Below, in pieces: positions 58,654 to 64,000 of a stretch of DNA of 64,000 bases. A program made the translations under genes and the position numbers. The number at the start of each line of letters is the position of its first letter. Within the stretch, counting starts at the first letter, position 1. The DNA is from Erythroxylum novogranatense. Its lineage: Eukaryota; Streptophyta; Magnoliopsida; Malpighiales; Erythroxylaceae. The notes under the pieces were generated by a model. The model did no database searches. It had not been told where the DNA came from and was given only the letters and a program-made list of their open reading frames with translations. The stretch is taken from contig CM057228.1 in assembly GCA_029891385.1 (NCBI GenBank), forward strand, positions 135,559,475-135,623,474, given 5' to 3'.

Positions 58654-58960
58654 AATTGTAATAATAATAATAATAATCATTATTATTATTATTATGTTTA
58701 ATAATAAAACTATTATTATGTTTATAAATTTTAAAATTAATAATAATATTATTAAAATATGACTAGAATTAAAATAGTTAACATTGTTAATATTATTTTG
58801 GTTATTGCTATTATTATTAGTATATTTACGTTGTAATATTATGTTTTAATTATTACTATCAAGTAATATGTTTTATTTTGAGTTTATTATTATTATTATT
58901 GTAATTATGACTATTATTTATCTTCTTATAATTATGAATAGTATTATGAAAATTAGTTAG
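58320..58960. repeat. AT-rich region with ATT/TTA microsatellites
   Basis: A (TTA)n run of about 14 units lies at 58609-58651, followed by (AAT)n near 58660-58678 and further imperfect (ATT)n. The 66-codon frame at 58562-58762 is an isoleucine run caused by this repeat, not a gene. Confidence 0.8.
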
Positions 58961-59219
58961 GACAAAATAATTTAACAAAGCATCTAAACATTAATATTAG
59001 TAATTACATAATAGGTTGGAAAAGCGTCGTGAACCATCCAAATTCTAATACATAATTGAGCTAACATCTAAGCATTCATGACATTAAATACGTTGATGCC
59101 TTAAAATTTATTGAGAATTGCGAGGATAATCATGTCGACAATGACCCCAACAGCAAATACGAATAATGTCTGACTCGATGCCAAACTTTGGTTCAATGTT
59201 GCAGTGACATGTGGATGTT

Positions 59220-59600
59220 AAGCTATGGGCTGTGGAAATTGAAGCGCGAATGGCGAGGGTTCCGTTGCATGTGATCGTTGGGCTGTTGGCACAGAAACTT
59301 GTAACGGGATTGGTGAGGGTGCAATGACAAGGGGTTGTTGAGATTGTGCCAGTGTGGATTTAAGAGGGATGGGTTGGGGTTCGATGGTATTTGGTTCAAT
59401 TTAAATCGTTTGGACGGATGGTCTGTTCGATCCATGGCAAAGCGATTTAGCTTCTACCAGTGCGAAACCCTTGAACCTCGCATTTGGAAGCCCTCGATAA
59501 CCAATTTGGCGTCCTCCCGGTGGTGAAAATACCTACTTGACGTCCGACAAAGACAACATAGAATCCATACCGCCATATTATACTGCACTGCAAATTAATC
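59220..59600 (-). pseudogene. RNase H1 N-terminal/viroplasmin-type domain remnant with following tail
   Basis: Minus-strand frames near 59570-59455 give YVVFVGRQVGIFTT, then EDAKLVIEGF, then PNARFKGFALVEAKS in three successive frames. That order matches the RNase H1 N-terminal hybrid-binding domain, also known from viroplasmin. Two frameshifts separate the pieces. A Pro/His/Asn-rich tail follows (59435-59223). No RNase H catalytic domain was seen nearby. It may be cargo of the Harbinger element or the remnant of another element. Confidence 0.5.
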
Positions 59601-59989
59601 ATCTCATAACCATTCATAGGCGTCAAACATTGTAAACATTAAACAATTAAAAACCTACCATTCGTCATTAATAAGCGAGAGATACAAATACTGATCCAAC
59701 CTATATGATCGATCACAAAATATCACCAAAACATCGATTCAAAGCATAGGTACCATCATACATGTCCATTATATAGTTAACATAAAGCATACTAATTATT
59801 ACAGCAGATTAAGCGACCAATGATGCCTATCTAAAAGGCTCGCACATAATTCGCCTTTGTGTTGCATTTGCACTCCGAAAATATTCCCACATAAGGATTC
59901 ATGGAGAAGATGTGTAGAGCCACGATAACCTCTTCGTTAGAGAAACCCAATCCTCAAGCTCGTCACCTAAGCGGGAATTGGTGGGACCA

Positions 59990-60847
59990 CGGTAAGTGCA
60001 TCGCAATTATCTGGGCACTCAATTCTAAGTCGCAGAGCGAGAAATTGTGGCGGCAATGGTTTCCAGCACTGCAGCGTCCCTGCTCTTCCTTTTCCACCTA
60101 TTTAGTTAGTTCCCGTCTGTGTTGGTAGATGAGGCCACAGATCCAGTTGCATGCAGAACCAGTTACAACGGGTGTCTCCGCTGGAATTGGTTCAAACAAC
60201 GGCTCAAGAACTGGTGAACTTCTGGTGCATCTCCTCCAACTTCATCTGCTGCAGGTCGGGTCATTGCATCCCATGGTCCTCTGCGGTTTGCACTGTGGCT
60301 CTATCTTTCCCAAAGACAAACTCAAGTCTAGGGTAAATAGGGAATGGCTTGCCAGGGGTATAGTACCTATTAGGGTGTTTCTGAGAATAGTGCAAAGATG
60401 ATTGTTAGCATGATACACAATGTGTAATACATTAACATGCGTGTATGAACAACCTACCCTCATCCATTCGTCAAGCACTTGCTTGCTGTCTACCTCGACA
60501 TATTGCTTGGTTTCATTCCACCCAAACCCACTGCATTGCAACATGTCATATGTCGTATGATATTTATCCTTAAGCCTCTTATGTTTATTTTATATATGTC
60601 TCTTCTCAATTCCACACCCAGGGAACTTCTCAACCATGAGTGTGGCAATCAGTTGGAAAGTCCCTGGCTTAAATTGTCCATTATCGGTCCTCTTGCCACC
60701 AACAACTGCCTCCTCCAAGAAGGCAACAAATGCGTCTGTCTCTCCATCTGTCCAAACCCGTGACATTGCACCTAAACCATACAGTGTCATACCCCAAGAT
60801 AATAACAAACCATTTCCATCAATGAGTAATTTGGTTCTTGTTTGCAT
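59990..60847 (-). pseudogene. Myb/SANT-like DNA-binding ORF of the Harbinger element (broken)
   Basis: The domain starts near 60766 (MSRVWTDGETDAFVAFLEE) with GGKRTDNGQFKPGTF, then continues past an in-frame TAA (about 60589-60591) in the same frame as KRLKDKYHTTYDMLQ and FGWNETKQYVEVD. A donor-like GG|GTAGGT follows near 60460. A second exon-like piece has PFPIYPRLEFVFGKDRAT near 60310-60350. PIF/Harbinger elements encode such a Myb-like partner that binds the termini and imports the transposase into the nucleus. Only one stop breaks the domain itself; downstream it is more decayed. Confidence 0.75.
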
Positions 60848-61029
60848 TAATGAAGACAATATAGAATTAAACGAAACATGTTATTAAGTACAAAAACAAC
60901 AAAGGAACAACAATGAAATTCAATCAATCCCTCAAATCAATTACAATGAAACATGACCAAATATAATCCCTCAATTCAATACAAACTATATTTAAGTAAA
61001 TTAAAGTGCACAACTTAATGGTTTCTTCT

Positions 61030-62397
61030 CTATTCATCAAACATGTTGTTAGCTAATTCCGCTCTCCATTGACTCCATTCGTTACTTGCTTCGACACGAT
61101 CAAAAAATTCAGGTAACGGTGCATCTTCCCCAATTGGCACTTCGTCAGGTTCCATGTCAGCAAGCTCTGCTGGATCATAACTTATATGCAATCTAATGAA
61201 ATTGTGCAGAAGGCAGCATGCAAGAATGATGTGCACATGAGTTAATGCTAGGTAAAAAGATGGATTTATGAGGATTTTCCATCTTTTTTTCAGTAAACCA
61301 AATGCACGTTCAATAACATTTCTGGCCGATTGTGTCTCTTATTATAGAGCTCCTCTGCATTCCTAGGTGCCCTCCCATCTCTTGCCCACTCTTGAATATG
61401 GTATCTTGTGCCTCTAAAAGGTGCAAGAAAATCAGGGTCATTGGTATAGCCAGCATCTACTAAGTAATAATTTCCTATAAGCAGATGACACTATTACTAT
61501 GATATATGTAATCAAACGGTATACAAAAATGACAAACATCTAAAAATTCGTTTCTAACATACCCCGGGGTACTTGCAGGCCATTAGGCCTAGTCACAGCA
61601 TCATGCAGAACCCTGGAATCGGCTGCTGAACCCTCCCATCCCGCAAGAACATAAACAAAGTTTAAGTTCTTGTCGCACACTCCTAAAACATTAGTGCATA
61701 TACTCCCTTTCCTACCTCGATATCTGGGCTTGTCTGCCTGGGGAACTATTATGTCCAAATATGTCCCATCGAGAGCACCAAGGCAACCCTTTGTTCAAAA
61801 TTTCAATCAAAAAATGGTTCTAGTTAACGAATTTCATCAAAAAAGAAATGACATACTGTATTGTCGCTACATAACATTACTAACCTTAAACCATTTCCAT
61901 CTAGTGTCTGTGCAATCCTCAGGAACGGGTATGGGTTTGACCAACAACAGATGTTGAAGCTTTAAAACAGCTTTCAACACACTGTGGAAAACCCTACTTA
62001 TTGTCTCTCCGGACCTCATAAATCGAACTTGTAATACTCTATTAGATTCATTTTGTGCTAATATTCTACGGAATATTAAAACTTTTTCTTCAATGGATAC
62101 ATGACCCGTATTTGTCAACCCACCATTTACCTGAAGCATCTCACATAACAATGTAAATGCATCACTATCCATCCTTATATCCCACTGGGTATTCCTATCC
62201 CCCTCGTGCAAAATCCTATCTACATTGGCTGCCCTATTTGGTACTGTCAATGCCCTACTTCCTCTCGCATTTTCACTTCTACGTCGGCTTTTGGTGTATA
62301 TATACAAGCAAACGAGCAAGGCCATCCTTATGAGATCCATTTGCCCTTTCATAATCTCATACAAAGCCAAACACTTAATTATACGATCATGAGCCAT
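61030..62397 (-). pseudogene. PIF/Harbinger transposase (DDE_4, HARBI1-like), three exons, one frameshift
   Basis: Minus-strand exons are 62397-61885, 61788-61563 and 61474-61030, joined by GT...AG introns in frame. The start is the ATG at 62397 (MAHDRIIKCLALYE); upstream frame lacks an ATG. An N-terminal helix-turn-helix-like region includes ESNRVLQVRFMRSGETISR. The first catalytic Asp is in [12 protein letters not shown], the second in [13 protein letters not shown]. The third acidic residue lies in VIERAFG near 61310, but in another frame. One missing base near 61324-61330 shifts the frame after NKRHNRP. Beyond it the sequence continues as LLKKRWKIL and LLHNFIRLHIS to NMFDE. Apart from this lesion the gene looks complete, so the element may have been active recently. 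Confidence 0.9.
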
Positions 62398-64000
62398 TGA
62401 TTCCAAATTTCAAAACAAAACTGTCTGCAAACAGAAAAAACTTGTAATGTTCAAACACTAGATATGTATAGAATAGTAAGTTGTGTAACAACTCCATTGA
62501 AGAAAAGCATTGATTCCGTGATTTGTTGGTCATAATGTTGTTGATATATGACATTGTAAATCTTTTATTCAGTTGAAAACTCAACAAATATTTTTGTTAT
62601 TTGGTATTTTGGTTGGCATATGCAAACATAGTAAATGTCATAATTTACTATGTTTCGTATGCAAGTAGTAATGAATGTCTTGCTAATTTCTATCCGAAGA
62701 TGGATCTAGTGCATTTAAATGCAAATGGAAACTTACTAACAACTTGCACTTCTATCCTTAGTAACTTATACAAATCTAGTACTAAAAGCAATTATGACAA
62801 TGGATATTATTGTCAATTAAATACATTATATTATATATTTATTGGTCCCTACAAATAAAGCACCTCCCAATGTAATTCAATCACCCAATTGCATAGGAAA
62901 ACTTCATATCATAATATCATTACAATGAATCCATATTTTGTAAGGTTGGCTGAAAACTCAACAATATGATCAAAGCTTTTAATATCATGCAACAAGACAA
63001 TGATCACTCCAACATTCTAATTACTCTTCTTGAAAATTGCAAATGAAAGAACTTACAACATTCGGCTATGTATTAAGTTCGCATGCGTAGCATATTTGAA
63101 TATAAAGGTCAGAATAAGAAGGAATTACCACTTTGAGAAGAAGTCCTCAAAATTCAAGTTCCCGAATGCAAGAAGATTGATGCCGAAATATAGCAAGTAC
63201 CACACCCTGTACATGAAACATTAATCTCATTGATTACTTGACTCAACAACAATTAAGATATATAATTGCAAAAGGATATATTTAACTAATAATACCATGC
63301 AAGGCCAAATAGGAAGAACGAACTAAAGTAATTCCCATTTTTCTAAACATAGGAAGAAGGAAATAAAGAAAATCATTGAACTCAAGTTTTGTTTTATCTT
63401 TTTGTGAGCACGCTCTTGAACTATCAAACTTTGATGCACGGTTGGCTTTCTGGTGTGAAAGCCGCACTATACAATATACAGAAGAAAGTTAAGTTCACCC
63501 ATTGAACTAAAGCTACTGTTTAATTAAAAGGGAATGATTATGCAGAAACAAATGCTTACTCAATTTATAATTTCAGCTGCCTTTCAAGCTCTAATATAAT
63601 GTATAATATACGTATAGGAAAGGTCCAGTCATGAAGTAAAATAAAGCAAATTAGAAATTTGGTCTAGTGAAAGGAGGTGGTCAATTAAGATGCAATTGAT
63701 AGTTACCATGATGACTTCTAAAATATATCAGCAGTGAAAACACAAGCCATTGTTCACAAGATTCAGCAACAGATTAGTTAAACAGGGTTACAACATTGCT
63801 CACTGAGGTTACCATGAAAAGGAGTCATTTAATCAACAATTATGTTGTGCACTTGACATTCACTAAGTCAAACAGTATTTGACTATTGCGGAAATCATGA
63901 ACACAATGTACTTTGGTGAAGTGCAACCGTTAATAACAAGAAGGATTGAATTATGTATTGACAATAACAAAGCAATACATAATTGCAGCACCACTTGATC
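62398..64000. other. AT-rich DNA to the right edge, no gene recognised
   Basis: Short frames at 62601-62858, 63030-63224 and 63467-63282 have no recognisable domain. The segment may be the 5' non-coding part of the Harbinger element or host flank; no terminus was found. Confidence 0.45.

Larger units (their letters stand above)
58118..64000 (-). mobile_element. Second PIF/Harbinger element, extending past the right window edge
   Basis: The probable left end is CGCTGCGTTTGGTTAGCG, preceded by TTA (about 58115-58117). The first 200 bp repeat GTTTGGTTGC and GTCTGCAG motifs, typical of subterminal repeats. The minus strand carries a transposase (61030-62397) and a Myb/SANT-like gene (from 60766 down to about 60000). 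The matching right terminus was not found before 64000, so the right end is unplaced and could lie outside the window. Confidence 0.65.

Noticed and set aside
58562..58762. Isoleucine-rich frame
   Set aside because: It is the translation of an ATT/TTA microsatellite.
1..64000. CRISPR arrays, bacterial operons, rRNA or tRNA genes
   Set aside because: No regular spacer-repeat array, rRNA segment or convincing tRNA cloverleaf was seen; TGGTATCAGAGC sites are retrotransposon primer-binding sites, not tRNA genes.

Overview
The window is nuclear DNA from a flowering plant, most likely a eudicot. It has intron-containing genes for plant-type proteins (NF-YB, a phi-class glutathione transferase, a mitochondrial thiamine-diphosphate-type carrier), long AT-rich intergenic DNA, and dense Ty1/copia, PIF/Harbinger, hAT-like, LINE and SINE-like insertions. 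No prokaryotic or organellar features were seen.

Layout. 1-14358 is a left-truncated, dead, SIRE-like Ty1/copia element. Its gag-3' to integrase segment is tandemly repeated about four times (period about 1.95 kb). A solo LTR sits in the last repeat. Downstream come reverse transcriptase/RNase H, an extra 3' ORF and the 3' LTR. The element is inserted into an older minus-strand copia relic (14359-16003), which also carries an hAT-type MITE. A small copia gag plus LTR-like piece follows to about 16650. 16650-20529 is AT-rich with one Tourist-like MITE. An NF-YB gene (minus) lies at 20530-20985. 20986-28990 is gene-poor, with SINE-like repeats and a TIR element.

28990-40320 is the gene island: a SANT-domain gene with a 5'UTR intron (plus), an NDUFAF4-like complex I assembly factor gene (plus) and a seven-exon mitochondrial carrier gene (minus, convergent with the previous one). 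42430-48450 holds an unrecognised minus-strand gene-like locus split by a complete copia element (42957-48302) that landed 5 nt inside a splice donor. Next to it is a PIF/Harbinger composite (48453-51917). It carries an internally deleted copy beside a longer copy with a transposase remnant, and the longer copy holds a solo LTR of the same family as the first element.

52917-56847 is a three-exon phi GST gene whose first intron is swollen to 3.2 kb by a 5'-truncated LINE with a 16-bp target duplication and a Tourist-like element with a tandemly expanded AT-rich core. 57310-58060 is a copia gag relic. From about 58118 to the right edge lies a second PIF/Harbinger element with a nearly intact three-exon transposase (one frameshift) and a Myb/SANT-like partner ORF (one stop), plus a decayed RNase H1 N-terminal/viroplasmin-type domain.

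Most host genes look structurally intact; the SANT gene has one apparent frameshift. The host gene products act in transcription control (NF-YB, SANT/EAR protein), mitochondrial function (complex I assembly factor, thiamine diphosphate carrier) and detoxification (GST). They share no evident pathway. The unusual content is the nested and tandemly rearranged transposon architecture.
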